Of a stretch of 64,000 nucleotides of DNA, positions 1 to 9,788 are shown in pieces (positions within the stretch are counted from its first letter, which is position 1; every line of letters begins with the position of its first letter). Location of the stretch: positions 122,725 through 186,724 of the forward strand of contig ML976740.1 of assembly GCA_010015655.1 (NCBI GenBank), written 5' to 3'. The notes beneath the pieces are model-generated. The model saw only the letters and a list, made by a program, of their open reading frames with translations. It made no database searches and was not told the origin of the DNA. This DNA comes from Bimuria novae-zelandiae CBS 107.79. Taxonomy: Eukaryota; Ascomycota; Dothideomycetes; Pleosporales; Didymosphaeriaceae. A program made the translations under genes and the position numbers.

Positions 1-269
1 TTTAAGTTAGGCTCGCGATCGCGTTAAAAGAGGGCTCCTTAGCGTTATTATTATACTATTATTTAAAGCACGCTAAAGGCTATAATAACGCGTCTTTTAC
101 TCTTATTATAATCTTTAATTATAGCTTAGATAGTAAGCTATAGTGCGCTTTTAGTATAAGGTTGTTACGCGTTATATTGTGATGGCATTATAGTATAAGC
201 TAGAGGTGGGCTGCATTTAGCAAAGTTGGCCCGCTCGGTGGGGTTGGCCCGCTCGGTGGTAAACCACGT
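1..269. mobile_element. Right end of a TA-flanked inverted-repeat DNA transposon (Tc1/mariner superfamily), RIP-degraded
   Basis: The last ~60 bases carry an intact terminal sequence ending in ACCACGT, followed by TA at 270-271. The same right end, with the same upstream sequence over about 240 bases, recurs at 47400-47639 in a complete element, so this is a second copy of that family cut by the window edge. The inner part is AT-rich and almost free of CpA, as after RIP. Only non-coding end sequence and the start of the minus-strand transposase region can lie here. Confidence 0.8.
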
Positions 270-271
270 TA

Positions 272-1345
272 GCTATTTTATCCTTTTATTTAATCTATAC
301 GCTTTAGCTACTTAATATAGTACTTTTTAAATTTTTCTTATTAGACTACTTAGCTAAGCTTATAACTTACTTTTAAAAGAGCTAAGGCCTACTTTTAATA
401 AAAATAAATAGCTTTTTCCTTTTATTTTAAAAGACCTAAATAAGCTCCTTTAAAGAGGAGATAATCCTTAAGTTTTTTAAGGCTACTAGTATATTACTTT
501 TTAACCTTAAGGTTATACTTAAAAGATTTAAGAAAACTACTTAAGATAATAATTAAAAATTATAAAAAAGCTCTTACTTAGTACTTAGTAATAATAACTA
601 GTGTAAACTAGATTGCCTTATATAAGCTATAAAGCAATAGAGTAGGAAAGACGCGTAAAAGCTTAGTTATTTACTTTACTATATTTTTACTAACGTTTAG
701 CTACTTTACTATAAGAATACTAGATTAAGAGAAGCGCTTACTACAAAAAAAAGGTAGGCCTTTAAATTTTTAATAATATTAAAAATACTGTAGTAGGGCG
801 GTCTTCTAGTTACTAAGCAAAGTTAAGAAGGCTTATATATATTAGTCTATAAAAAAGTAAGAGAAGAAGGAGTAAAGACTTTAAAAAGCTAAAATAGCTA
901 AGTTAAGGAAGGTAGCTAAGCTATATAAGGAAAAAATTATAGCAGAGAAGCGTGTGACGTAGGAGGCAACCAAGATAGCTAGGGAGAAGGAGAGGGCTAA
1001 GAAGGCAGCAGAGCGCGCTTGCAAAAAGAAGGCTCGTAATATGGAAAAAGCTATATAATTCACCCGAAAGGGTAAGAGAAAGGCATTGCAGCTATTTATA
1101 TAAAATAATAAGTATTAGAGATATATAGTTAACGCTATAGTAACTATAGACGCCTTAAGTACTTTATTAGTAGCTCTACCTAGGACTACGCGGCGTGGCC
1201 ATAACGTTAAGCTTCTAAGTAAATATAAATAGTGTAGGTTAGTTATAAGTATAAATATAGCACTTTAATATAAAATATTATAATAATAGTAATTAGTTTA
1301 GACTTATAGCGTCATTTTAATTAAAGAGTTATAGTGTTTAGCGGG
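272..1345 (+). mobile_element. RIP-degraded pogo/Fot1-type transposase relic (C-terminal part)
   Basis: The plus strand can be read, through many stops, as the basic, coiled C-terminal tail of a pogo/Fot1-type transposase. Around 860-1060 there are Lys/Arg/Glu-rich stretches such as AKKAAERA and RKGKRKA. The same tail, more degraded, is found at 27417-27900. Catalytic DDE motifs are not visible here. The relic stops where GC content jumps at about 1345. The family assignment rests on the tail only. Confidence 0.55.
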
Positions 1346-1939
1346 GCATTAACTGAATCCGGGCGTTAAGTGCACGGACACGTTATCGGAAAGAGGTTTC
1401 GTAGCTTTTGAATGAGCGCTCAGTTGAGGTTTCTTTCCTTCAACCGCAGGGCAGGGCTTATTCCAAAGTCTGCACAAAAGTCGCATACACTTTTTATCAT
1501 CTCGAGCCTATCTCTCGTAGACGGGACGGGACCTCATCTCTGAGGCTGTTACGCAAGTCCTCGCATGCGGCTAGCCCAAAAGACCCTTGTTCGCGCCGCA
1601 ATGGCCACAATGGCGCACTTTCCTGCATGTCAGATTCGCACAAACATCACACTAGCACGTGCGATGCAGCGGTCCGGAAAGGTCAGCAGGCTCAGGGCGT
1701 CGGACGTTCTTCCCTCGGCGCGGGTGACTGCATGCGCACATTGAATGCGGCGCGGCCTGATTGGCGGATATGAAGTCTGGGGTCAATCACCATACCCCAA
1801 AGTAGGTACTCTAGCACTTCTCCGGTGAGTTTCGTGTCATTTCGAAATTCATCAGTATACCACGCATCTTTGCGATCCACTTTCGAACTTGGCATATTGA
1901 GTCTTTGGGGCTCCAGTCACTTCCGAACTATAGCCCAGC
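1346..1939. promoter_or_regulatory. Upstream region of the LaeA-like gene
   Basis: This is GC-balanced sequence between the degraded transposon and the methyltransferase start. A 121-codon plus-strand frame (1408-1773) has no recognisable features and its composition is like the non-coding flanks. No clear TATA box or repeat was seen. It probably serves as promoter and 5' UTR for the gene starting at 1940. Confidence 0.4.
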
Positions 1940-3000
1940 ATGGACAACATGGAAGATGATTATGTCCACACTCCAATTGTAAACCAGGTTTATGTGATGG
2001 CAGATGATGAGGACACGGTATGTTTCATCACACAATGCACCTCTAGTGACAGCTATTCACCCTAACGCAGCAGGAGCAGGATCGTCAAGGTAAGTACACA
2101 GCTCCATAGCTCATCCATACCACCAGACTAGCACTATACCCAAGGCATAAGATGAAATGTTACTCACCTGTCCTCGCAGACCTCCAGCACCAAATGTGGG
2201 TCCTGACCTTCGACGGGAGACTCCACACCACACCCCTCTCACCGAGGATCGACTCGGTCCTCGACGTCGGCACGGGCACAGGAACCTGGGCCGAAACGAT
2301 AGCACACGCGTTTCCAACAGCCAAAGTCATTGCAACAGACCTTATTCTGCCCCCAAGGAAAGATGGAACGCCGCCAAACTTGCATTACACCCAGCACAAT
2401 GCTGATGACTTGGAGTGGACGTTGTTCAGAGACAGCCAATTCGACTTCATACACACCCGCATGATGACGAGCGGTATCCGCGACTGGCCTGCATTCCGCG
2501 CAAATTGCTTCAGACACCTGAAGCCGGGCGGGAATCTCGAGATTATAGACGTGTCACATCCACTGCGGTCAGCGGACGAAAGATACGATTGCAAGGAGAA
2601 CTCTGCGTTGATCAACTTCGTGCACGTAGCAGGCAAAAGTTGGCGGAATGACGGCTTTGACTATCACATCGCGAAGAAGCAAATTGCTGGGCTCCGGGAA
2701 GTAGGGTTTGAAGACGTGGAGGAGACGGTGTACCGCTGGCCGATCGGCAGTTGGTCTGAGGAGGAGCGAGAGAAGAAACTTGGAAGACTTTCGCTGTCTA
2801 ATACCGAGAAGTTTCTCACATTGCGGGGACCGCATATTCTGACGAACAAGGGATTCATGAGTAAGGGGGCCGCCGATAAGGTACTCGATGCGGCGAAAGA
2901 CGACTTTTTCAAAACTAACGAGAGAAAGTACTACTATGTCATGTACGTCCCATTCTCTTTTGTTTTCCTTCCGGGCGGTCAGTTGCTTATGGACGTTTAG
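1940..3000 (+). CDS. LaeA-like SAM-dependent methyltransferase
   Basis: Exons 1940-2017, 2071-2089 and 2180-3000 give 305 residues; the 53- and 90-nt introns begin GTATGT and GTAAGT. The 19-nt middle exon is needed to keep frame with the conserved body. The protein shows the class I methyltransferase layout: a preceding segment like those of LaeA-type proteins (WVLTFDGRLH), motif I VLDVGTGTGTWA near residues 59-70, an acidic residue after beta 2 (VIATDLI), FDFIHTR, and the post-I motif LKPGGNLEI. LaeA-like proteins in moulds are putative methyltransferases; LaeA itself is a global regulator of secondary metabolism, but most paralogues have unknown substrates, so no specific role is claimed. 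The length fits the family. The short acidic N-terminus (MDNMEDDY) is also typical. Confidence 0.85.
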
Positions 3001-4449
3001 GAAAGTTCACACTGCACGTAAACCGGCGCAGCCTTGATTGTTGCCATCTTGCGTTTAAGATTTTTCCATGAGCAACTCTTTGGAACAAACATTGGCCCAT
3101 TACAAGATTTAGCCGGTCGTTGTTCCTTCTAGGCAAAGTTTCCAGTGTTTAAATTTCTCCTAATCGGTACCTTCGTTACTTAAAAGCACTGCTTGCACGA
3201 CATTGAAATGTTAAAGCTACCATGAACATCATGATTACAGTACAATCCAGTCAAGGGTTGTTCCATATCAATATTCAGGTATGCCCACAAGAGTTATTAA
3301 AGACAACTGATGCATGGATCTCCCTTCATTACCCCAAGGTGATCCTACTGGACAAAATTTCCCAAAAGGGGTATTGCAGTTTGAGCTAGCTGCTGTGTTT
3401 AAAGTATAGGATTGACTTCACGATGACTACCGAGTATATGAATTTGAACTGTTGAGGTGTTGAATTCACCCAGCATGACCAGATCTGCCGAAAAGGTCCA
3501 CTCTTCCGATAAAAGCTTCAGCATTCGCATAGGTTAAGGTTAATTCTGCCAGGGATCGATAGCAAGCGGAATGTTCGCCGTGGGGACATCGATTCTTGGC
3601 CTTTGCTAGGCCCATTGAACCAACCATCGCGCTTCTCGATCCCCCCCGCTGTGTCACGTCCCGTCGAGGTGATCTTACAGGTATTTTTGTGCAACCAGCA
3701 GATCGCTCGCTAGACCAGCATGATTCAGAATCCACCTCAGAACCTGGTCTTGTACCACTGCGCCGAGGCATGCACTAATACGGCACCTGCGTGCGGTCTC
3801 ATCCACTCGGTGCAGAGCCTCGTCTGTGATGCAAAAAAAACGATAAGATGCTGCAGTTGCCGGTGCAGGGGATATCCGAGGAAATGGCGGTGTCTACAAT
3901 TGATCGCTTTCCTGCGCAAGTTAGAAGAGGCGCTGGCACTGCTTGAGTTCGTAGAGTGATGGTGTCAGCAGTTAGCCGTCGACGAGACTTAGACAAGCAA
4001 GCCGCCAACTTCCATCATCATGATTATGAACGAAATCCCCACCATCGGCGGTGGCTCGAGAGTGAGGGTATGAGATAGCGTAACGGCTCGACACCCTTTC
4101 GCCTAGCGCATCCACTTGGGCAGACTTACGCACGCTAGGCCTGTCCGTGCGTGCATTAAATCAGGACAGCCGCCACTGAACGGGATCGTCATCCGGGAGG
4201 CCCGCTCGTGGCGAGCGCGCTAGGGATGTGCCGATACGGGGATTTGGTGACTGATACGTGTATATACAGTACAACCTACACTTTCCGCGCCTTAATTTTG
4301 TGTGCTACGACGAGACCTCAAAGTCCATTGGCGGCAGCAATATACGTGGTGGCAAGCAGAGGATCTCGCGCCCAGTTGGACAAGACAGTAATCTCTACGC
4401 AGCGCCCGTGACGCCGCCAAAATTTAGTCTCATGATCTGCGCTGCTACG
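3001..4449. other. Intergenic stretch without recognisable gene
   Basis: About 1.45 kb of roughly 47-50% GC sequence. Only short frames below about 100 codons occur on either strand, overlapping in several frames, which is what non-coding DNA gives. No transposon ends, tRNA-like structure or conserved motif could be recognised. It includes the 3' UTR of the methyltransferase gene. Confidence 0.5.
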
Positions 4450-5221
4450 TCAACTGATACTACCTGTGGTTACCCTTGGCCCTGCGTTGTTTGGGCACAA
4501 GACAACGATGAGAGTCGCGAGGGCCTTGTACGACGCGTCTCTCATACAAATAAAGGGGCAAAACAAGCTCTTGAGGTCAAACGCTCTCGCGCAACTGTCG
4601 CTGGTACTGCTGAGAAGCGGCAACTGCGTGAGATCAATCAAAATATCGCTCATAATAACAGACAACGCCGGACCACTAACAAAGCAGCTGGCAAGAAAGG
4701 TAGCGCTCTCCGCGCTGGTATCAAGAACCTCTCAGCGCTGAGAAATTCTATAAAACAGAGGAGTTTGTGTACAAAGGAGGGAAGGGCATGAACGGCATCT
4801 GGTACGCGGAGAACATACTCAAGAAACACCTGTTCCCCTATTACTGCGCTATACGCGACAATAACCTAGGGGCAATTATCTATTTAATTCAAGACAACGT
4901 ATGCCTACACGCACTAGGTCTACGTTACTGCTAGCTAGAAATCAAGGCCTTAGGAATTAAGTTTGGCCCTCACCCTCCTATTCTCCCGATATACACCTAA
5001 TTAAGCGCTGTTTTGGGCGTCTAGAAGGTTTCCTAGGGAGTTACGAGTGCGACTCAACTTCTAAGGCTGCCAAAAAGGCTGCTGAGGAGTACGTACGTCA
5101 AGTGTGGCAGAATGATGAGGATCTCCAGCAATATATGGCTGAAAAGCTTCATCCTACCTACTTTATACGCGTTTCAGAGCTCTGTGAGCAAGCAGGTGGC
5201 CAGAACAACTTTACAGCATAA
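4450..5221 (+). pseudogene. Tc1-type (DDE_3) transposase relic
   Basis: The plus strand encodes, across at least one frameshift and several stops, the C-terminal half of a fungal Tc1-type transposase. Recognisable parts are YPWPCVVW near 4472; a charged linker to about 4760; then in another frame GMNGIWYAENILKKH (from ~4790) and IQDNVCLHA (from ~4888). These are followed by a block equivalent to the GI-x-PHPPxSPDLxPIE region (from ~4950). The final part (~5060-5221) is KAAKKAAEEYVRQVWQ through to a stop. The core second Asp (QDN) is kept, but the proline-rich block is interrupted by stops. No matching terminal inverted repeats were found. It is a dead, only weakly RIP-affected copy. Confidence 0.72.
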
Positions 5222-6233
5222 TCAGAACACCTTATTTTGGTGTATTTGTCGACTATTTCGATGGAATTAAGATGCTGCGATTTTCATGTTGCAACCCCTG
5301 CAGGAATCCCTGCAGCACGTGATTGACACCTTTCTTGAGCTTACCCCTTGTAGTAAGGGGGTTCCTAAGAATAATATAGTATATATAGCATATATAGGGC
5401 TTGGCATACAGAAACTAAATCGCTATCCCTGGATGTAACGTATCATATACGGGATATCCGGTAATCCGTAAGTTACATGCCCATCCCTAGAGCGCGCTCG
5501 GGGGTGTGGGGCAGGACTCCATTCCCACAAAATACCCGAGGTACGCGCGCTGCCCTCTGCCGAAGCAACCAGAGCGATCAAAGCAGGTGAAGGGCAATCT
5601 ATCGTTCGGCCAAAAGGGCAGACGATCACGCCGACCCCAAGACCCGTCTTGACACACCGTCTAGCGTCCTGCCAAATGAAAGCGACTAGATGACGGCTAG
5701 GCCGCTTAGTCCGCGATGTTTTTACCCTGTATAGGATGGCGTGTCTATCGCAAGAGTCTGCCTTAGTCTATTCCGAAAGGTCTGTACATGCCACGCTAGA
5801 GTCCAAAGGAAGACGGTGCAGTAGCGTGACAGCAGTCCAGTGTCGACTCAACCTTTGGAAGTGCTGATATGACCGAAACGTGGCTATCCCGGCATGCAAT
5901 GTATCGCCGCACGATGATCGCAACGTATTATCTGTCATTGGTTGGTGCTCAACCTGCCCGAGGAGCAGTGTCTTTTGAAAACGGTCCACTGTCCCCACAA
6001 ATCCGTGCCATCCACGTGCGGTGAATTCTGGCTGACTTCAGTGTCCACTCAACCGCCCCATCATCAACCCTCGAGCGCGCCTCACCGTTTGCGCGCCAAA
6101 TTTACCAGTTAGGGGCCGCGCGCTTAACTTCCCTGAACATAAATACCCTGAACAAAAGATACGACGGCCAAACCCACCGTTGTGGTTCGACAGCTACTCT
6201 GCCAACCAACCAAATTGCTACACACCACTCACC
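5222..6233. promoter_or_regulatory. Intergenic region and promoter of the NSE-motif gene
   Basis: The first ~190 bases are AT-rich and follow the Tc1 relic. The rest is GC-balanced without coding potential. Near the gene there is an AT-rich box (CATAAATACC at about 6138) some 95 bases before the start codon, and the start codon context CACCATGAC is a good fungal initiation context. Confidence 0.4.
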
Positions 6234-8235
6234 ATGACGGCTGCGGAAGTGAAGATTGATACACGGCATCTCCGCTACACGGGAGACGCTCTGGTATGTG
6301 CACTATACTGTCTGCGTTACGCAGTTCAATTTCCGCATATAAAATCTCGACTAACACCACGATAGTCTGCTTTGAAGCACAGCGGTGTAGACGAGCATCT
6401 ACGCCCGCACGATCAATATGGCGAGGGACAACGCTCTACAGATGGACCGAGCATCAAGGATTTCGACCTCCCCGGGAGAGTATGGATCAACAGCACACAT
6501 GAGCGTCGCGCTCCACAACCAGGAAAGGCCCGCCATATCGGTGAATATGCACTCACAACCAAGGTCGCACCCTGGGTTATGAAGGCAATTTCCACGTACC
6601 AGCCTTCGCCTGAAGTACTTGAGCTCATCAAACCATTTGCACAAGAGTACCATGAAACAGTTGAGCAAGAACGAGCGACGACTTCTCGTCTTCATGATAT
6701 CGATGCGATTGAGCTGACGTATCAATGCACACTGGAGATTTGTGCGGCCATACTGCTGGCTGCGGACAAAACCGATGAGCCTGTAGAGTTGAATCCCAAG
6801 TTGCATGCATCGCAGGCAGGTGGCGATGATCACTTCACCCCGTGGGGACATCTCCTCACAGGCCTGGAATGCGATCCACCGATTATCGTTCAATTCCCGT
6901 TCTACCTAATGATGTGTCAATCATTCACTCTGGAGCCAATTCATCTTCGCGAGGACTACGTGTACACTGCTCTCACAGGTGTAGACTGGGTAAGAACTTC
7001 CTATGTACTACCAAATACAACCTTTTTCATGTCGAGGACGCTCGCTAATTATCTATTGCACAGGCTCGAGGGCAAGGAAAATTCAGCCGGCGCTTCGAAG
7101 CTTTCGAGAAGAAAGCCCGCGAATCTGTCCCCACGCTAGATGACCGTAGATCGGGTGAAGATCGCTCTTTCTGGCGCCTTGCTTTGGGCTACCTCCGTGC
7201 TATGAATGGTACCGAGAACGCACGCCCATACAAGACTCCCCGAAAGGCCGCCATCGACCACGGCTTTCCCCCAGAGCTTACCATGCTTGCTCGATCCTTC
7301 GACACGATCGGATCGGCGTACATGGCCCGCGACGGCGCAGCCTTCCTGGATGACGCTGGTATTGATTCGATTCTTGGATCTGCTCTGCCGAACGATGTCA
7401 TGGATCTCCATACTGATATCTTCACTGGGGAGACTAGAAATCTACTGCGACTTCTGTACCCGAGTGGAATGAATATCGAGCGGTCCATGCAGACTACTTC
7501 GACAATCCTGTCGACAATGTTGTGTGAGATCTTCCGAGGCCATCATAGGGCGCGGTTCCACAACCGCGAGGACGGACGCGTCTCGTCAACGTCGCCACCG
7601 TACAGCTTCAGCCGCGCACGACACCGACGCATCTTTGAGACGCTGGAGCTGTACATTACCAAGTACCCCCAGTTCTGGGAGTGGTATGTGGTTCACTTTT
7701 CTTTATCTCCTGCTTCAATTGTACTGACAGTCTCAGGACCTGGGCCATCTACCACCGTGCCAAATCGCAGATTACCGCAGCTGGACTCGCCGAGCCGCTC
7801 GTTGCCGGTCTCAAGCGCGCCATCACGCACGAAACGCTCCCAGACTCGGAACCAAACAAGTTCCTCCACCTCTGGTACGACATGGTGGAAGACGGCAGCG
7901 CTCAGCTCTCCAAGGAGAAGCCACTCGGCGTCTCAAAAGATGTTGCTCACGTGGTCCGCCAGATTCACGACCTCTGGCACACGCAGCTATGCAAGGCGGA
8001 TAAGGCGCCAGGATGGGGTCGCGACTTCGACTACCGCAGTGACATGTTGCTGGGCGAGGCGGGCAGGATTCTGAATGAGCGAGGCGAGGTGACGGAGGAC
8101 ACGTATCGGTTTGCCATTGCGTATGGGCGGCTGAGTATGTCGTTGCCGTATGTGGCGTATCATACCGTCGATGCTATCATCATGGCTTATGGGGCGATTC
8201 CTGGGGACGGAGCTGCTGCGCCCGGGACGCCGTAA
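6234..8235 (+). CDS. 600-residue protein with a terpene-cyclase-like NSE motif, function not established
   Basis: Exons 6234-6293, 6366-6989, 7064-7683 and 7737-8235 join in frame to 600 residues; all introns are GT..AG (72, 74, 53 nt). No signal peptide or clear membrane segment is seen. Near residue 338 the sequence PNDVMDLHTD resembles the NSE/DTE metal-binding motif of class I terpene cyclases (N-D-x-x-S/T-x3-E), with Asp in place of Ser and Glu. It is followed by a helical segment (TRNLLRLLYP). A canonical DDxxD was not identified, and the length is larger than that of simple sesquiterpene cyclases. The neighbouring LaeA-like methyltransferase hints at secondary metabolism but is weak evidence. 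I do not recognise the family with certainty; a terpenoid-synthase-like fold is a hypothesis. The intact frame and good splice sites make a real gene very likely. Confidence 0.75.
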
Positions 8236-8742
8236 GGGGCTCCTTTCTTTGTTGCGTTCGATACGATCTTTCTGCGGTTTACGAGGCGTGGATTGGACAG
8301 AGCTCATACACGATCTTTAGATGAAGTGGGGAGAGCAGTATGACGGTCACGAAATTATGACACAGGATATAGGATATGCATGCAGCAATTGAATATCACG
8401 TATACATTGACATCTGTCTTATTGTTTCCATAGGTGGCAGTGTTGTAGCCAGTGGGCCGGCTAGGATACGAGCCAGGGACTGGTGTTCGGGTCTACCAGC
8501 GCTGCGGAAGACCGATGTGACTTGACATTGTGCGATGCTCATCTAGTGTCACCCGGGCACAGCATTTGTTGTGGCTTGAGAGCCACGATAGTACGAACGC
8601 GTTGGAGTGGTCACCAGAAGTCGTTGAATACGTGAATTCATAAATGGGTATCATGCGGCTACTTTCGGTTCGCTCCTTCCTCACGCTCCACAATGCGGGC
8701 ACTTTGGGTTCGCTCCTTCCTTCCCACCCAACGCGTGGTAGG
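8236..8742. other. Intergenic region between convergent genes, with a 26-bp direct repeat
   Basis: This is the space between the 3' ends of the NSE-motif gene and the copper transporter. Positions 8655-8680 and 8695-8720 carry nearly the same 26 bases (three differences; shared core GGTTCGCTCCTTCC), offset by 40 bases, just downstream of the transporter stop codon. No gene was seen. Confidence 0.5.
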
Positions 8743-9386
8743 TCACGCGCAACAGCCGGTCGGTCCTGCCGCTGCAATCGACGACCTCCGCTCATCCTTC
8801 TCCTCTCTATCCACGGCCTCGAACGGTATCCTCACTACCATCCAGTCGCACAGAAACTTCCCCAAGATAGCTCCCAGCACTATGGAGATGAATATCCAGC
8901 CATTGAAGCTCATGACAATCAGCATGAGCAAGTATGCGACGCCCAGGGTGATGCCGTGAATGATGGCTCGGACGAGCTGCTGTAGCGACGTGGCGCGAAA
9001 GGTAGCGTAGTGTGTCCCCAGTGCGATGGCGGGGCCCTGGCAGCAGCTCGCCGCCTTGTTCGAGAGCGCGGCCTGCTGGATGCGCAGTTGGCGCTGGAAC
9101 TGGCGGAGGAGGAAGGCGTCCCATTCGGAGCTGAGCCGGCGGAGAAACTCGAGAGCAACGACGAGCATGGCGGCGCCCACGCACGACGCGGCGAACATGG
9201 CGTTGTTCTTGATGTGCCACGACCCGGAGAGGATGCACGAGTCGACAATGCGCCAATTCCAGAGCATCTACAGGTCATCATTAATGAAGCACGTGGAAGT
9301 GGCAATAGATAGACGTTGAATACCTCCATCTGGCACTCGCCGGCGCCCATTACCGTGGCCGTGGAACTGTGGCCGCCGTGCGACAT
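8743..9386 (-). CDS. Ctr-family copper transporter
   Basis: Exons 9386-9324 and 9267-8743, with a 56-nt intron (GTATTC..TAG), encode 195 residues. The short N-terminus has HGGHSS and the join yields CQMEMLWNW, the usual start of the first membrane segment in fungal Ctr proteins. The second membrane segment carries the copper-pore motif M-x3-M (MLIVM), and the third carries the packing motif G-x3-G (GAILG). Ctr proteins form trimers that import Cu(I) across the plasma or vacuolar membrane. The N-terminus is short and Met-poor, more like small or vacuolar Ctr2-type members, so the location is open. It lies head to head with a ferric/cupric reductase (402 bp apart), which supplies reduced metal. 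The shared promoter holds copper-regulator-like sites. Confidence 0.9.
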
Positions 9387-9570
9387 GGTGTAGAACCGTG
9401 GGATGGGATCTCGAGAGGTGGTTCAACGGGTGCCCGAGGACCCTCTCGACCCAGCGCCCATGGCGATATACATATCCACGATGCTGCGCAGGATTGCGCA
9501 CTGTGTGGGAACATGCAGTCGCACTTGCAACGGCCGAGACTGTGACAGTCGAGGAAACAGTGGGGGAACT

Positions 9571-9586
9571 TGCTCAAAGATGCTCA
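9571..9586. promoter_or_regulatory. Tandem TGCTCA sites, possible copper-response elements
   Basis: In the divergent promoter between the Ctr transporter and the reductase, TGCTCA occurs at 9571-9576 and again at 9581-9586, exactly 10 bp apart, on the same face of the helix. Mac1-type copper-starvation regulators are known to bind sites with a GCTCA core (TTTGCTCA in yeast). Binding here is inferred from position and core match only. A TATA-like TATATA lies at 9704-9709 toward the reductase. Confidence 0.5.
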
Positions 9587-9788
9587 GCCTTGCCAAAAAC
9601 ACCTTAGAAACACCGTCCGCCCCGCCCCTTGACATGGCGCACTTTGTCAGACCCGCTCCGGGACAATCGAGCAATTATTCGGCTACCGGCACTCTGTCGA
9701 CATTATATACAGCCATGGCTCGCATCGGGAGAGAGGCCAGCAGCCCAGGCGAATCTTCGCGCAGCCATTTCACCGCGCAGCAGCCATC

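Noticed and set aside
1408..1773. 121-codon plus-strand frame upstream of the LaeA-like gene
   Set aside because: No domain, repeat or conserved look; Ser/Arg-rich composition typical of chance frames in GC-balanced intergenic DNA; lies where the promoter should be.
4258..4791. 177-codon plus-strand frame as an independent gene
   Set aside because: Its C-terminal two thirds are the linker of the Tc1-type transposase relic, whose catalytic part continues in another frame.
8644..9319. Plus-strand and alternative minus-strand frames over the copper transporter
   Set aside because: Only the frame with the MLIVM and GAILG motifs and the spliced CQMEMLWNW start makes a membrane protein; the others are Arg/Ala-rich shadows.
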